64,000 nucleotides of DNA from Primula veris (taxonomy: Eukaryota > Streptophyta > Magnoliopsida > Ericales > Primulaceae): contig OY821746.1 in assembly GCA_963682055.1 (NCBI GenBank), positions 25,734,481-25,798,480 of the forward strand, in the 5' to 3' direction. Under the pieces are notes generated by a model. The model was not told the DNA's origin. It searched no databases and was given only the letters and a program-made list of their open reading frames with translations. Shown piece by piece: positions 21,180-34,595 of this stretch; within the stretch, counting starts at the first letter, position 1; each line of letters opens with the position of its first letter. The translations under genes were made by a program, and so were the position numbers.

Positions 21180-24100
21180 TTCCGTGGCAGCGTGTTAGTA
21201 CAATGCTGTGTTGAGCTATATAATTTCATTTGATGAGATATTCGTCCTAACACATTAGACCAAGTACAGTGGTGCGCTTATTATACTCGGATATGAACAT
21301 CATGGCTCGATATCTCTTCAATGTCACTCCAGGGACGGAATGGGTCTATATCATTGGCTAGTGATTGAACGATCATATGAGAATTTGAAGACTTACTAAG
21401 CGTCGAAACACTTTATGGGTGTAGTCTGAATCATAGACTTAGACTCAATATTTACGGGACTCGATCATCAGACCAAGTCACTATCGTGTCTTTCCAAGAT
21501 CCTTCATCTCGAAGGGAAAATACTTGTCAAGTATCCCAAGCTGATCAAGTACTCACTTAGGCGGGTATACCACACCCGCTCGGATTATTTCAATCCGTAA
21601 AGTGAATGCCTCACTTAATTAAGATTGCATTCCGTAGTCAGGAACTAATTGATTCGAGCACATGAAGTCACACATGGACTTTTATGTACATATTTTTGTC
21701 TAAATCCCCATAGAGATATAACATGACCATAGTCAAAGGCTGTTTACTCAGTTTTTCGGAAACTACTAAACTGGTAAAGTAGGGGACCGTTATAACATCA
21801 ATTATGAGGAGATAAACCATCTCGTAATCAATTCCAAGGTGTGAGAGAAGCCTTCCGCTATGAGGGGAGGAATGTACATCCTCAATATTCTCATCATGCT
21901 TCCTTACGAATACCCAAATAAGTGATCTCGTTTAATATTGGGCAGTGTTGGAGCTACAGGTCCGAACGTTCTTTCGCTAAGAAATTCTACTTGGATTATG
22001 AGTTTCCATAAGGTCAATATGTTCTTCGTTAACTTCAGGCAACGATATGTGGTTCATGTCATCCTTTGCTCATATTATCAGTCGTCACCGAATATATGAA
22101 CAAGTAAGCAATGAGAGTCTCGTTTCACTTCAATATCGTCTAAGATATCATGATTGACAGATATTTCAAGATTCTCATGATGAGGAGGATCACACATCTC
22201 ATTGATCCTTTATAATCTCATGTGACAAACTAGTTTCAGTTCACCACTTTTGGGGCTGGACGAATTCAGAACCGGTCAACTTCCTCGTTACATGGGAAGG
22301 ACTACAGACTGACGGCCGACGGTAGCATCATTTTCTTGGCGGGTTCGACCAAAGCAACGTGTTTCGAGAGGAACACGACATCAAACAAGGACGACTATCC
22401 TTTAAATCAATTTAAAGCTAGTATATATATGATCTCGTGACATTTCATAAATTGCCAAGTGCGTCTGACACTTATTTAGACTTGGGGGAGGCTATGCATG
22501 CACTTATCACTTAGTGCATTTTGGGGATCATGCTAAAACTGAGTGGGTTATTGCCACGTTACTTCACATCATTCCTTCTCAACGTTAACGTGTAAATCTC
22601 CCCATAACGATGGGGAGTACAGACTTATCAATGTCACTTTCGCATGTTATGCAATAAAGAGATTGCTTGCCAATGTAACTCTATCAAATGATAGGGATGT
22701 GATACATAATCGACGTATGCCTCCTTCAGAGGTCCATATTTTGAACGCTTTTGCGGCTCAATCAAAATATTAATCAAGCACTCAAACACGCGTTCATATG
22801 AGGCATCTAGCTCATAACCAGCTACCAACTGGTACGCATTCAGTGTTTTGAGTGACTATGAACCTCAGACGAACCAATGAAGTAGTGTGCAATATATCGT
22901 GACCCTACACATAAATATATATAGGTGCGCATCACCAAATAATGCGTGCAATCATTTGCAATCGTTTAAATTTTTTGTGAGTCCATTTCGGGTCTGAACA
23001 TAATCAACATGATGTTCAATTTCATTTCCCAAAGTTAAGTAATACAAATCAAAACTTTGATTTTAACTCTTCGGCATTATCAAGTCGACTAGACTTTTAA
23101 GGATAATCCGGGTAATAAGCCATTAAAATAATGATTAGGCTTAAAGTTTGGGAAGTGCTACATTTCTATGGACAACAATAGAATGTGACCATATTGTCGA
23201 TGCATCAACCATAACCATATATATTTATGGTCCGTCTTATGGTTGGATAAGTCCACAATAACTCCTTCAATTCTTTACAAGAACTCTACGAGTCTATTTT
23301 GCGATCTTTACACATAATAGTCTTTCAGAAAAAACATTAGTGGCATGAATTTGGGATCAATCACGAAATTATTCCTCAAAGAGGATCCAAACGTGATGCG
23401 ATTATAAACTAACATCGTCTTTTGACTCGGATATATCTCATCCGGTCAATGCCACAATGTCAAAATTCTCTTATCAATCGACGACATGCGAATGATAGTA
23501 TAGATAAACATGTCTTAGCATCTAAGACCTCTTATCAATCGACGTTAGGTGAAATGATAAGATAACTTAAAATGCTTTTAAAACTGTGGTAGCAACCAAT
23601 TGAAAAACATCTCAACTCCTCTAAAATACGTTTTTGGTCGTATTGAGTGGAGGCTATGTAAAGAAATTATAATTCTTTCATGAGCTATTACCAGATAACA
23701 CTGTTTTTCTCGAATATCTTATAACTCAACAAGTTACGAGATGACCTAGAGTATAAGGCCTCATTTTGGACAAATAATTTGGTTTTACCAAAGATTCCGA
23801 TTAGGAGCGACAAGTTCAAAATCGTTGTCAGTTAGGATTTTTTAGGCAAGTAGTTGATGTAATTATGTGGTATCCCGTTACCCACTATTTCCAGACAACT
23901 AACTAGGCCACAAATATTGCCTAAAGTTTCATAATTTAAAATTTGGTCACATTTATAAAGGAATTTTGCTCAAAAACACTTTAAATTATTTCGAGAAATT
24001 TCATAAATAAGCAAATCATAATTCAAAAGTATGGTCCAAATGGAATAATTATAATACAAATGGAAAAACATAAACCAGATGAGGGACAAATCGGCTCAAA

Positions 24101-24640
24101 AATTAATAAAAAAATGTACCAAACTCATTTGAGCCACAAAACTGGGGGTGTCAAGAGTTTTCTTTCGGTTAGCTTTAACAACATTAACTTCAGCTTTTCT
24201 ACCCTCATGGTAGTTTTGAACTATTTCAGGAGTAGTCGAGAATGACATTAGTCATTTATAGCAGAGAATTGGCTGCTTGAGCATTGTCTCTTACTTTGAG
24301 ACGACGGGCCCTTATTGTTCATTTGAAAGATTGTGTTGGAGCTATAGGTCTTTGGTTTTGAGGCGAGCATCAGGCTTGTGACAGTTCGAGACAAATAACC
24401 CTTTTCTCGGTTCTCGATTCAGGAAAAAATGTTTGTGAAGAGCAATAATATCATGCAAACAATTCGCCATTGACCCAATAGGATTAAAAAAATGCTCATC
24501 GGGGTCATTTTATTATACAATAACAGATGAGTGATGATCTAAAGAAAGATAGTGAAATATAAATTCACAATATTGTTTATAAAATACATTTTTCAAAGTT
24601 TTTTTGAAAAATCAGGGTGTCTTAATAAAACACGATGTCT
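21180..24640 (-). pseudogene. Degenerate body of the Ty1/copia polyprotein
   Basis: Expected to hold RT, integrase and gag, in that order from left to right, but only traces remain. At 22634-22828 the minus strand gives PQKRSKYGPLKEAYVDYVS, a worn form of the copia integrase C-terminal stretch (PQRTKMGPQRRLGIYVGYDS). Elsewhere stops and frameshifts prevent recognition, and 23.0-24.6 kb is unassigned except by position. Confidence 0.5.
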
Positions 24641-24740
24641 AGACTATCTGGCTTCTGTCTAGAATACTTTTAGAACTACACATCAAAGATAGCTTAAAAT
24701 CCACCGCCAATCTCAATCCTCTCTCTCTTTGCTCTAAATC

Positions 24741-26762
24741 ATGGCGGATTCTTCCATATCCGTGATGTCTTACTCATCTTCTGACCCCTCTTCACTTTAC
24801 GAAAATGAAGACCTATTTGATATCACTCCCCAAAACTCTGCCCTAGCAGATACACAGGCTGTTGAACTCAATAGCTCCCCAATTGGAGATCGATCTGGGC
24901 CCTACAACGAAGAATATACCACCAGCACCAATCTTAGGGAGTTTGCTGAGAGATGTGATAATGCCCAATTGGGGGAAAATCAAATTAGGGATTTTGGGTC
25001 CATCAACTCTAAAATCAATCCTACTCAAAAGTCCTTGAGCCTTTTCTAATTTGGAATTCGATAACCAGGTTAATAAAAAGCTAGGGAGGATACTGTTCTT
25101 CAATCCACACTTGCTGCTAAAAGGGTAAACACGTCGGGGAAAGACTCCACCTCCCCCTATGCAGCCAAGAGCTGGGCTAAGGAGGTCGAAGAGGAGGACT
25201 ATGTCATCATTTCAAAAGGAGAAGCTGCAAAGGATGACAGAAGTTGGGAAAATGGTGAGGATGATATGTTATCATTTTTACTCCTATATTCTAGCAATCC
25301 CCAAAAAGGTAACCTTTTGGACTCTACTGATATACCCATTGTCAGAGATCTTTTTCCTGAATTATCTGGTGATAATATAGCCGTTACTCACAATTCAATT
25401 GTCCTGTGATTGACTGCCTTTCTAAAACTATTAATAGCAGGCCTACTATCCCTATTAATATTTTACCCCCTAATAATATTGTAAACCCTATAGTCCCTAT
25501 TATTGAGGTTAATAGGGTCACTATTACCCCCTCCCCCTACTAGAATGCCTTTAACTTTTGTGCCCCCCTTTCTAATTGTATTAAACTACCGTTAGGAACG
25601 GGTTCTCTTGGAGCAAGCAGGAACGGCTTCTAATGGGGCAAGTATGGTTTTATTAAACTCATTCATGCTGTGAATGATGTTTTTTTGTTTACATTTAATT
25701 GTGTAGAAGGCCCTTTGTTGGTTATGGAGAGAGGTCATTGGCAATTCCTGGGTAAACTGATCTATGTTAAGAGTTGGTCTCAGGACATTGATTGTTTAAA
25801 GGACTCTTTTAAAACTGTTCCTGTTTGGGCACATTTTTATAACATCCCTTTGAACGATTAGAATGAGGTGGGTTTTAGTTATGTGGCCAGCTCTATATGC
25901 ACTCCTCTTTATGCAGATGAGCAAACCACTGCCCTCAACATGGTAGAATATGCAATGATATGCATAGAGGTCAATGTTAAGAGTGATTTCCCCTCATAAA
26001 TTGTTTTTGTGGATGAATTTGGTACTTTTCATACTGTTAATGACATACAGTTGGATTCCTAGGGAGTGTGCTAATTGCAAAGAGTTTGGCCACCTGGCCA
26101 AGCACTGCACCTCTTTAGCTAAGGGTACACCCTTACTAAAAGAATTGAGTTAAATGCGGATTGGATCCCTATTAAAGGTAGGAAAACTCATAAAAACACT
26201 AGTGATGTTAATTTTGCTATTCCTACTTACAAGACTTCTAGTAAGCTTGCTGAGGGAGAATTATTGATTTATAAAACCCCCTACTATTGAAGCTTCTAAA
26301 ACTTTTAAATTGGTAGGAGAAGAACACTGTGTTAAACTCTCTAATGTTTTTGATAAGCTTGATTTCAAGAACAAAGATAATAAGAGGGTTTCTACCAAAA
26401 ATTCCACCTTTGATGTGGAGGAATTTGAAGTTTTAATGAACAAGATTAAAACCCCATAATACATTGAGAAACTTATTCCCATTTATATGAATATAGTTGA
26501 CAATTTGAATAAGGGGAATAAGGATAAGATGCTTCCTATTGAGCTTGTTACTAAAGCTGCTACTAATGAAACCAACATCACTAATGCTAATAATGAGGGA
26601 ATGGTTATGAATAACCCTGCTAGCAAATCTCCAGTAGCTATTTCTGTGCTAGCTAGGAGGAAAAAGAATAAGCTAAAAAGGGCAAAAAGGAAAATGACCA
26701 AAAAGCTCAAAAGGCTTGGAGTGGAAAATGCTCTTACTGGTACAAATAAATACTTGTTATGA
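24741..26762 (+). pseudogene. LINE ORF1 (DUF4283-like, zinc knuckle), broken
   Basis: This is the RNA-binding first ORF of a plant L1 element. The ATG at 24741 follows a CT-rich leader. The frame is broken after about 102 codons (stop at 25049) and again later. A DUF4283-like stretch lies at 25670-25860 (MERGHWQFLGKLIYVKSW, then VPVWAHFYNIP, the usual VPVWVKFYNIP). A CCHC knuckle CANCKEFGHLAKHC lies at about 26070-26112. The last part (26487-26762) is a Lys-rich tail. Its TGA at 26760-26762 overlaps the ORF2 ATG at 26759-26761 as ATGA. Confidence 0.82.
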
Positions 26763-29700
26763 TGGATGCTAACATCGTTAGTAGTTGGAACATTAGAGGT
26801 TTCAATAATATTACAAAGCAGAATGTTGTAAAAAACCTTATTAACACCCATAAAATTTCCTGTATTGGTGTTAGAGACTAAAATTCACGGATTCATAGAA
26901 TTTGTTCTTATGTCTTCCCTAAGTGGAATTATGAGAGTAACTTAGATAAATCCCATTATGGTAGAATTATAGTTGCCTATAAACCTACTATTTGGAAATG
27001 TAACATTATCTGTTCTGGTTACCAATATATCCATTGCAATCTTACTAATAATAGTACTGGTGACAACTGCATGGTTACTTTTGTTTATGCTTCTAATGTT
27101 CATTCTGTTAGAGTTGATCTCTGGTTTAAACTCATTGACATTGCTAATAATAATGTCACAAACAAGGTTCCTTGGCTTGTTATGGGGGACTTTAATGCTC
27201 TTAGACATGTTAAAGATAGAAAAGGGGGAAGCAACAAATGGCCCCCTCATTTTGATGACTTCCCTAATTTTGTCAACCTTGCTTGTTTAGATGACCTTAA
27301 TTATAATGGCCTTAAGTATACTTGGAGTAATAACTGGGCTACTATGCAAGTCCAAAGAAAAATTGATAGAGCTTTGGTGAATGATAATTGGCTCTCTTTT
27401 TCTCCTAACTCCCAGGCTTTGTTTTTGCCTTATGATATCTCTGATCATAGCCCTGTCATTGTCAAGTTTGGTACTTCTTTCAACACTGGTCCCAAACCTT
27501 TTAGAATTTTTAACTACTGGACTAATTATGAGGAATTCCTCCCCACTGTCACTAATGCTTGGAATTCCACTTTTAAAGTCACTAAAATGTTTGTTATCTA
27601 TAAAAAGCTCTTTGCCACTAAGGTTGCTTTTAAAAAAGCTTCCTGCTCATAAAGGTAGGGACATTAGAGCTAAATCTCTTTTTTCCAGAGAGCTACTTCA
27701 CAAAGCCCAAACCCTCCATGATAATGGGGATATGTCAATAACCCATGGCACCCTCTCTTCTCTTAAGAATGAGCTCCTTGATATCCTTAAGGATGAAGAG
27801 TGCTTTGGCAAGCAAAAAGTAGGGTCAATTGGCTTGAGAAAGGGGATATGAATACCTCTTAGTTCTATAAATCCATTAACAAGAGAAATAATACTAATAG
27901 TATTCTCTCTATTAATGATGAGAATGGTAGTACTATCACTAATCATAGTAGCATTGCTAATCATATTGTCTCTTATTACAAGGATGTTCTTGGTGATCAA
28001 GCTTGTATAGATTACCCTGGTAAGAATGAACTTAATGCTTTTGTTAAATCTATGGTTAATAGTGAGAGGGCTAGACTCATGGAGACTAAGTTTACTGACT
28101 CTGAGATTAAAAAATGCTTTTTCTCTCTGAACCCTAACAAAGCTCCTAGCCCTGATGGGTTCAATGCTTACTTTTTCCAAAAGGCTTGGCCTATTGTGGG
28201 AAGCAGTATTACTGAAGCTATCCATGATTTCTTTTCTACCAATGTTATGCTTAGGCAAGTGAATAATACCTATATTGCTTTGATTTCTAAGGTAGATAAT
28301 CCCTCTACTGTTAAAGACTTTAGGCCCATATCTTGTTGTAATACTATCTATAAGTGCATCTCCAAGTTGCTTGCCAATACAATTAAGCCTCATATCGACT
28401 CTTTCATTGAGAGTAACCAGTCTGCCTTCATTAAGGGAAGATCCATTAGTGATAATATCTTGTTAGCTCAAGAAATTATTAATGGTTATCACCTTAACAA
28501 AGGGCAGCCTAGGATGACTCTGAAAGTTGACCTTATGAAGGCTTTTCACACTCTCAAGTGGGATTTTGTCTATGACACTTTGGACATTATGGGGTTCCCT
28601 GAGGCTATGAAAGGATGGATCAAATCCTGCATTAGCACCCCTTCTTATTCTATTATGATTAATGGTAGCATGTAGGGATTTTTTAAGGGCAAGAAAGGTA
28701 TTAGGCAAGTTGACCATTTATCCCCCTACATTTTTGTTATCTACATGAATGTTCTTTCTCTTATCCTTGATAATTTCAGTAAAAAAAAAATGGCTTTAAG
28801 TTCCATCACAAGTGTAAGAAAATTAACATTAGCCACCTCTGTTTTGCTGATGACCTTTTATTGTTTTGCTATGGTGATGTTAACTCTGCTTCAATTCTTT
28901 GGCAAGCTCTACAACTTTTCTCTAGGTTTTCTGTATTACATCCAAATCCTAGTAAGAGCAACATATGTGCCTGTGATGTGGATGATAGTGAGTTGATTAA
29001 TATCTCTGTTTTAAAATTCGCGCTACATAGCGCTACGTAGCGCGAAATAGCGCTTTTATGGTAAAAAACACAATGAAAAATCACGATTTTGGGTGGAATT
29101 GCGCTAAAATCGCGATATAGGGGACCAAAAACGCAAAAAGCGCAAAATTCTGGACCAAAAGCGTAAATAGCGAGTTAAAAAAAAACAGCGGATCTAAATA
29201 ATAAATATATATTGTGCTATTTTCATAAAAGTGTTTGTAGTCCAGATGGTTAAGACAGTGTTGTGATTTCCAGCAGACCCAGGTTCGAAACTCACCAACA
29301 ACAATTTTTTTTTTGATTTTTTTTTATTACTATCTAATATAACTATACATTTTTTTTTTTTTGTTATATATTCTAAAGTTTAGTGCATATTTAGGCAAAA
29401 AAAAATACACCACAAAGCGCTATATAGCAACGCTATTAGCGCTTTTAGCGTTTCTCTCGAAAAAACGCTACGATAGCGATAACGCTATTTAAAACACTGA
29501 TTAATATTACTAATATTCTTCTTTTTAACATTGGCTCTCTCCCAGTTAGATATCTGGGGATCCTTCTGATCACCACTAAATTGAGGAAATAGACTGCAAA
29601 ATGCCTATAGACAAAGTTACTAGTAAGATCACCAGCTGGACTAGTAAGTTTCTCTCTTATGTTCAAAAAATTCAACTTATTAGATCAGTTCTTCATAGCA

Positions 29701-30902
29701 TTTGCATTTTCTGGTGCTCCCATTTTATCTTACCCACTGCTATTATTAACAATAATAATAGCATTATTTCTAGCTTCTTTTGGTCTGGGTCTAAGAAGTC
29801 CAAAGTTGCTTGTAATGAGGTTTGCTTGCCTTTGAAAGAGGGGGGGTCTAGGGTTAAAAAAACTTAAAGAGTGGAATTTTTCCCTTATGGCTAAATTGCT
29901 ATGGAAACTGTGTGATCCTAGAGGTCGCTCTTTGTGGAAGAAGTGGGTCTATGCTAACATTCTTAAAGATACTAACATTTGGGTTGCTATTACCCCTGCT
30001 ACTTGTAGTTATAGCTGGAGGAAAATTCTCAGTATTAGACCTATTTTCATAATCTTGCTTATTACAAAGCTGGAAATGGTGAGAATATCTCACTCTGGTA
30101 TGATAAGTGGCTTTTAAGTGGTCCTATTCTGCCTAGGAATCACACTAGAAGCCTACTTATGGATAGTGGTTTTATTCACACAGAAAAGCTCTATTCTATT
30201 ATCACTAGTGGTAAATGGGACTGGCCTATTAATGATTCCCTTGAACTTTCTAACATTAAAAATTTGACTCATCCTATAATTCATAGTCATGTTGAGGACT
30301 CACTTGCTTGGAAGCTTTCAAATGAAGACTTCACTATTAGTTTGCTTTGGGAGCACATTAGAAAGAAAAAAGGCAAGGTTCCTTGGGCTAGGCTTGTTTG
30401 GGATGAGAATAATGTGCCAAAATGTAGGGTAATACTTTGGCTTTCCATGCTAAAGAAGTTGCCTACATGTGATGTTATGGCTAAATGGTCACCTCATATT
30501 AAAACTATTTGCACTCTTTGTAATCATGTTAGTGAGGACTTGAACCATTTGTCCTTCCAGTGTGACTGTTCTTATATAATTATCCACACTCTTATGCGCA
30601 AAACTGGGTTCTTAAGTAATGCCAATTATTGGCCTGATTGGATTAACTGGGCCACTATCATGTTTAAAAGGGAAAGTCTGGCCTCTAAAGTGGGCAGAGT
30701 AATCTTTTCTTGTGCTGTATATTTCATTCGGCGAGAAAGGAACAAGAGAAGGCATGGTGATAAAGGTTGTATTGAGGCCACCATTGCTAACATAGAATTT
30801 ATGACCATCGCAAGAATTAACATGTGTAGAGGAGTCCCTAGAAATAGAAGAAATTCCTACCTTGTTAATACTTGGGGGCTAAGTGAAGGAATTTTCTTAT
30901 AA
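26759..30902 (+). pseudogene. LINE ORF2: AP-endonuclease, reverse transcriptase, zf-RVT; broken
   Basis: ORF2 nicks target DNA and copies element RNA into the break. The start ATG at 26759 overlaps the ORF1 stop. Endonuclease signs: SWNIRGFN at the start, VMGDFNA at about 27180, and SDHSPVIV at about 27445, the catalytic SDH end. Reverse transcriptase: NPNKAPSPDGFN at about 28130, SAFIKGRSISDNIL, LKVDLMKAFHTLKWDF, and the catalytic FADD at 28843-28854 in a shifted frame. The hAT-like element at 29004-29499 cuts the thumb region. Sequence resumes with VRYLGI and WTSKFLSYVQKIQLIRSVL at about 29640. A zf-RVT domain (AWKLSNEDFT.., CTLCNHVSEDLNHLSFQC) ends at TAA 30902. At least five stops or frameshifts are present. 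Confidence 0.88.
29004..29499 (+). mobile_element. hAT-like non-autonomous element with tRNA-like core, copy 2
   Basis: 496 bp, with the same ends and body as 16016-16508, flanked by the 8-bp duplication ATTAATAT (28996-29003 and 29500-29507). It keeps the GCGCTACGTAGCGC palindrome and the tRNA-like middle with AGATGGTTAAGAC, the hairpin TGTTG-TGATTTC-CAGCA and a better B-box GGTTCGAAACTC. It inserted into LINE ORF2, so it is younger than that LINE. Confidence 0.82.
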
Positions 30903-31443
30903 AGGAGATGGTATTTATTATCAATAGTGATGTGAGTACATGAGAAGAAGAATGGTTATTAGGTAATCTGCTTCACATAATCCTTAATTTCTTTAAATTT
31001 TCCAGTTCTAGATTTATATACTGTGGGTTTGGTTGGTTATTCTGAAGGCTCCCTAGTTGGTTAACTGACCAAGTAGGGCAGAGGAACTTCCCAATGGAAC
31101 AACAACTCAGTAAATCCAAGATTTAGTTAGTTAAGAAGAGAAGAAAAATTGGAAGATATGAAGAGTTAGAGAAAACTAATGTCAAGACCGTTATCAAGTA
31201 ATTACAAGTGTTCATATCACACCATGGACAACAAATTATAGCAAACTAGTTGCGACTCTTCCCCCAATTGAAGCCTAAGTTCCAATTTTGTATTAATAAC
31301 AATAGTACTATGTATTACTGCTATTTGTTGTAATAATTGCTGCTTTTCACTTGTGGTGGTTGTACTACAAGTGATGTTTCTGTTTATTCCATTGAACGTT
31401 TGTTGGGTAATAAATCTTATATTTCAGAAAAAAGAAAAAAAAA

Positions 31444-33100
31444 ATGTTTTCCAAGCTTGTATTTTGGTTAAATTTTGCTCTAATTGTCAATTTTGAGACA
31501 AAAAGTTCACTATAGACGTCATCACGTCTAAAATGTGATGGCAGAATAAAAGCAACGTCTTAGTCTTCAACTATCAAGTAACAAACACTTCGTGTTTTAC
31601 TCATCAAAGATGGCATTCAAAAAAATTTGGGCATCATATTTTCACACATCAGGGTGACTAACTGTGGTGACGAAATTATATCATCGTCTAAACAATCATT
31701 TCTCAAGTATGCTTTGCAATATTCGTCATCATAGATGGCATCCAACATGTGTTGTGAGTTCTGGATTAATTATCATATAAAACGACAAGTTTATATGTCT
31801 ATTATGATTTCATAAGAAGAAACTTTGTTTTGAAACGGCAGGTTCGAAAAACACAAGTTTTGCTTTTGTGAATAGGTTTTTATTGATCGAACGAGATATC
31901 GATACTGAGACACCAATTCGGCAAAAAATACATCTATATAAACATACTCGAGGAACTTATTATTTACTCAAACCCTTTCGGTAGCTCTATTTGAACACGA
32001 CCAGGAAAGACGGTGAGGGGGGTGGGCACAAATGCCACTTAAAAACCGAACTCATTAGAAGAGCGACTTCCTAGTCTATTATTCAAGTATTAAATAATAA
32101 ACTAACATAAAATAAAAATGTTTCCACCTAGTCTATTATTGAATATGAATCATTAGTATCTTTACACATGTATTCAAGTAAGTCAAATTATGTAGTAACT
32201 CTATAAATATTTATATTTTTGGTGATACATTGGTTTTAAAACTAAGTTTTATGCCTCAATAAATAGTATTTTGGGATTACAATATTCATAAAAGTGTTAG
32301 ATATTTTCTTGGTCTGGGTTAAAATTAGATATAGATTTTACTATATTTGGGTTTATATGATACTAGTTATGGGTCTTTTAGTACTTTAGCCCAAACAGTT
32401 ATGGATCATTGGACAAGGTGAATTGATCTACCATTTTGGGTTAAATTTTCTCAGAATTCGAGCACATTATGTAAATGAAAATTCTAGACCTATGTCTTAT
32501 CTTTCAAGATATATAAAATTCGAATAATTTGGATTTACATTGATTTAGATTGTATTAGATTATCAAAAAAATTGTATTAGATTGTAACAAATATTGATTT
32601 TTAATTTTTCTAAAAAAACAATTTTTTTTTTTGGATTTGTTTAGAATTTTTTGATTTTTTTCCAAATTCTCTAAAAAAAAATTAATTTTTATTTTTTTTA
32701 AATATTTTTGGATTTTTTTATTTTTTTATTTTTGTAAATTTTTCATTTGTTTTTCATTTAATTTTTTTTTCCAAATTTATAATTTTCTATTTTTCTATTT
32801 TTTAACTTTTTATTTTTATTTTTTGGTTAACACCGGAGACAGCGGTCAAAATTTGTATTAGATTATCAAAAAAATTGTTTTTGATTTTTTTTTGGAATTT
32901 TGTAAATATATATATATATTTAGAATTTTTAATTTTTTTTCCAAATTTTTAATTTTTTGCAATTTTTGTAATTTTTTAAGTTTTTTCATTTTTGGTCAAC
33001 GCCGATGACCGGTCAATGGTCTTGGTCAAAATTTTATTGGGTCAAATGTATTCGATTTATGTGTATTAGTAGGAAGGTACTAATTTTCAATAATTAGTTT
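31444..33100. other. Intergenic AT-rich DNA with local duplication
   Basis: No gene is supported. At 32560-33010 T-rich runs alternate with two related patches (GTATTAGATTATCAAAAAAA at about 32550 and 32850; GGTCAAAATTT near GGTTAACACCGGAGAC at about 32825 and near GGTCAACGCCGATGACC at about 32994), indicating an old duplication of about 170-300 bp. Confidence 0.45.
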
Positions 33101-33105
33101 AAAAA

Positions 33106-33171
33106 TGATACAATAGAACCTCTCTACAGGAATAATCTCGGGACCGAGAGAAAATATTATTATAAGAAAGT
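33106..33171 (+). mobile_element. 5' terminus of a pogo-like (Emigrant/Lemi-type) DNA transposon
   Basis: TACAATAGAACCTCTCTACAGGAATAATC resembles the known plant pogo-type terminus CAGTAAAACCTCTATAAATTAATA preceded by a TA target site (only its first bases are compared). The element is cut at 33171 by the LTR retrotransposon and resumes at 46997 with TTATTTCTAAGT, about 400 bp before a pogo-like transposase. Confidence 0.55.
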
Positions 33172-33730
33172 TGACAAAGCCATAACTTTGGTGGGTGGGG
33201 TTAGGCTTTTCAACAACAATATAATATATATATAAGAATAGAATAAATAAAAAATCCCTCTTTAATCTTTATTGATCTCGATGGTATACTTGCACGGAAT
33301 ACAATTTCCTATTTATATATATGCTCGGTATTACAACTTGCTCTGCTGATCTTGATCTTCCTTCGATCTCGGTGTTCGGTTTTGTATCTTGCTCGGTATG
33401 CTTTTGTATATGGCGAGTACTGACAAGTTTTTATCTTTTCTCTCCTTCTCTCTATATTTTTTAGGTAGATTTTCTGGTCCTTGTTCTAGGGGGATACTTG
33501 GCTATTTATAGGCAATTATGCCTCATTGGATGTTGACATATGTCTCCATCTCCTGGGATCTTCCAGACATGGGTCCCTTGTTAAGTGGGCTTGGGCTTTT
33601 AGCAATACCCACCCTTATCTTTGAAGAATAGGCATGTTGTAGCCCATTTAAGCATTGGATACCCCTTTACAGCGTGTGGGTTGATTCCTACCCGAATTGT
33701 TCATCCGGATCCAACTTTTATGTTCTATCA
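33172..33730 (-). repeat. 3' LTR (left copy)
   Basis: 559 bp, TGACAAAG..TTCTATCA. A TATA box on the minus strand (complement of CTATTTATA at 33502-33510) fits an LTR promoter driving leftward. It carries the flank ATAAAGG-like poly(A) region complement near 33240. Nearly identical to 46433-46996. Confidence 0.92.
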
Positions 33731-33995
33731 AGTGCTCCCTGACTTCCTCGGCGTGGTCTCCACGGCGAGGGAGTCATGATCGGTATGTCGAGGATGATAT
33801 TTCGGTCTTGCTGTTCCCAATGCTTTATCGAAAACTGTCCCTATTTATGTTTGCTTTCTGGGACTCATTTAATGTCTTGGGAATGTGCAAACTTGCTATC
33901 GAGCTTCTATGTGACCCTTGATATTCACCTATTTGCTTATAACATGGGATAGCTTCCTCATAAATATCTCATTGCTTAGCATTACTAAGAATGTC
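33731..33995 (+). promoter_or_regulatory. Putative promoter region of antisense ORF A
   Basis: Non-coding stretch between the 3' LTR and the first antisense ORF. CATAAATAT at 33959-33967 is a TATA-like word about 35 bp before the ATG at 33996. Inferred by analogy with the clearer TATA boxes before the next units. Confidence 0.35.
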
Positions 33996-34305
33996 ATGGC
34001 CTCTCCCAATGGTGCTACTGGTGACAACTCTCCCGAATACATTGCTCATCTAGAGAGAGGTCAAGAAAGCTCGTGCTGTGAAAAGGAAGCTGGCTGTTAC
34101 AGCGAAGAAATTGTCTGATATGGACGCGGCTCATCATGTGACGATGGCTGATCTGGATTGGGCTTTTGAGCGTATAAAGAGGCTCGAGGCTTCTCTGGCA
34201 AAGCAGAAGGCGGCAAAAAGAGCCTATAAGCTTGCCTTCAAGGAGCTGCACCATCGGTCCAAACCGGGATCGGATGGCGTTGAAGCAAGCTCTTCCTCGG
34301 ATTAA
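33996..34305 (+). pseudogene. Antisense ORF A: coiled-coil protein, frameshifted paralogue of ORF B
   Basis: Begins MASPNGATGDNSPEYIAHLE, parallel to the start of ORF B (MAFPQENSGDNLPDYIAHLE). A loss of two bases in a GAGAGAG run at about 34055-34060 shifts the frame. The remainder reads in another frame to TAA at 34305 with a heptad-rich stretch and AAKRAYKLAFKELHHRSK, which is nearly the same as ASKRAYKLALKEVYARSK in ORF B. AATAAA follows at 34372-34377. A and B are therefore tandem duplicates about 600 bp apart, and A is dead. Function unknown. Confidence 0.6.
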
Positions 34306-34538
34306 TTAGTTTTTGGTACTTTCTTTTGTATGGGGCAGCATTCCCCAGTTGTAATCGAATTATTCGAAATTAATAAAATATTCCCAATTATCATTCTTGT
34401 CTGTTTAATTTCTTAATACCTCATTGGATGACTGAATTGGATTTGAACTGTGGTTAGTTGGACATAAATGTCTTTGGGAAGTTAAAAAGGGTTTGTCTTG
34501 TTCCGAGATGACCTTTGATCTTCCCCATTATTTCTTCC

Positions 34539-34546
34539 TATAAAAG
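34539..34546 (+). promoter_or_regulatory. TATA box of antisense ORF B
   Basis: TATAAAAG in CCTATAAAAGGGGG, 50 bp upstream of ORF B and followed by a pyrimidine-rich leader, as in plant core promoters. Confidence 0.5.
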
Positions 34547-34595
34547 GGGGATGTATCTGTCTCCTTGTATAACTTCCCTTTTTTAAGCGAATCGA

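Larger units (their letters stand above)
24690..31438 (+). mobile_element. L1-type LINE, decayed, interrupted by a hAT-like insertion
   Basis: Order along the plus strand: pyrimidine-rich leader, ORF1 with a DUF4283-like region and CCHC knuckle, ORF2 with AP-endonuclease, reverse transcriptase and a C-terminal zf-RVT domain, a 3' UTR and an A-rich tail (AGAAAAAAGAAAAAAAAAA, about 31426-31443). No target duplication could be identified. Several stops and frameshifts make it inactive. Confidence 0.88.

Noticed and set aside
27698..28393. 231-codon minus-strand ORF
   Set aside because: Antisense to the LINE reverse transcriptase, which has clear catalytic motifs on the plus strand.
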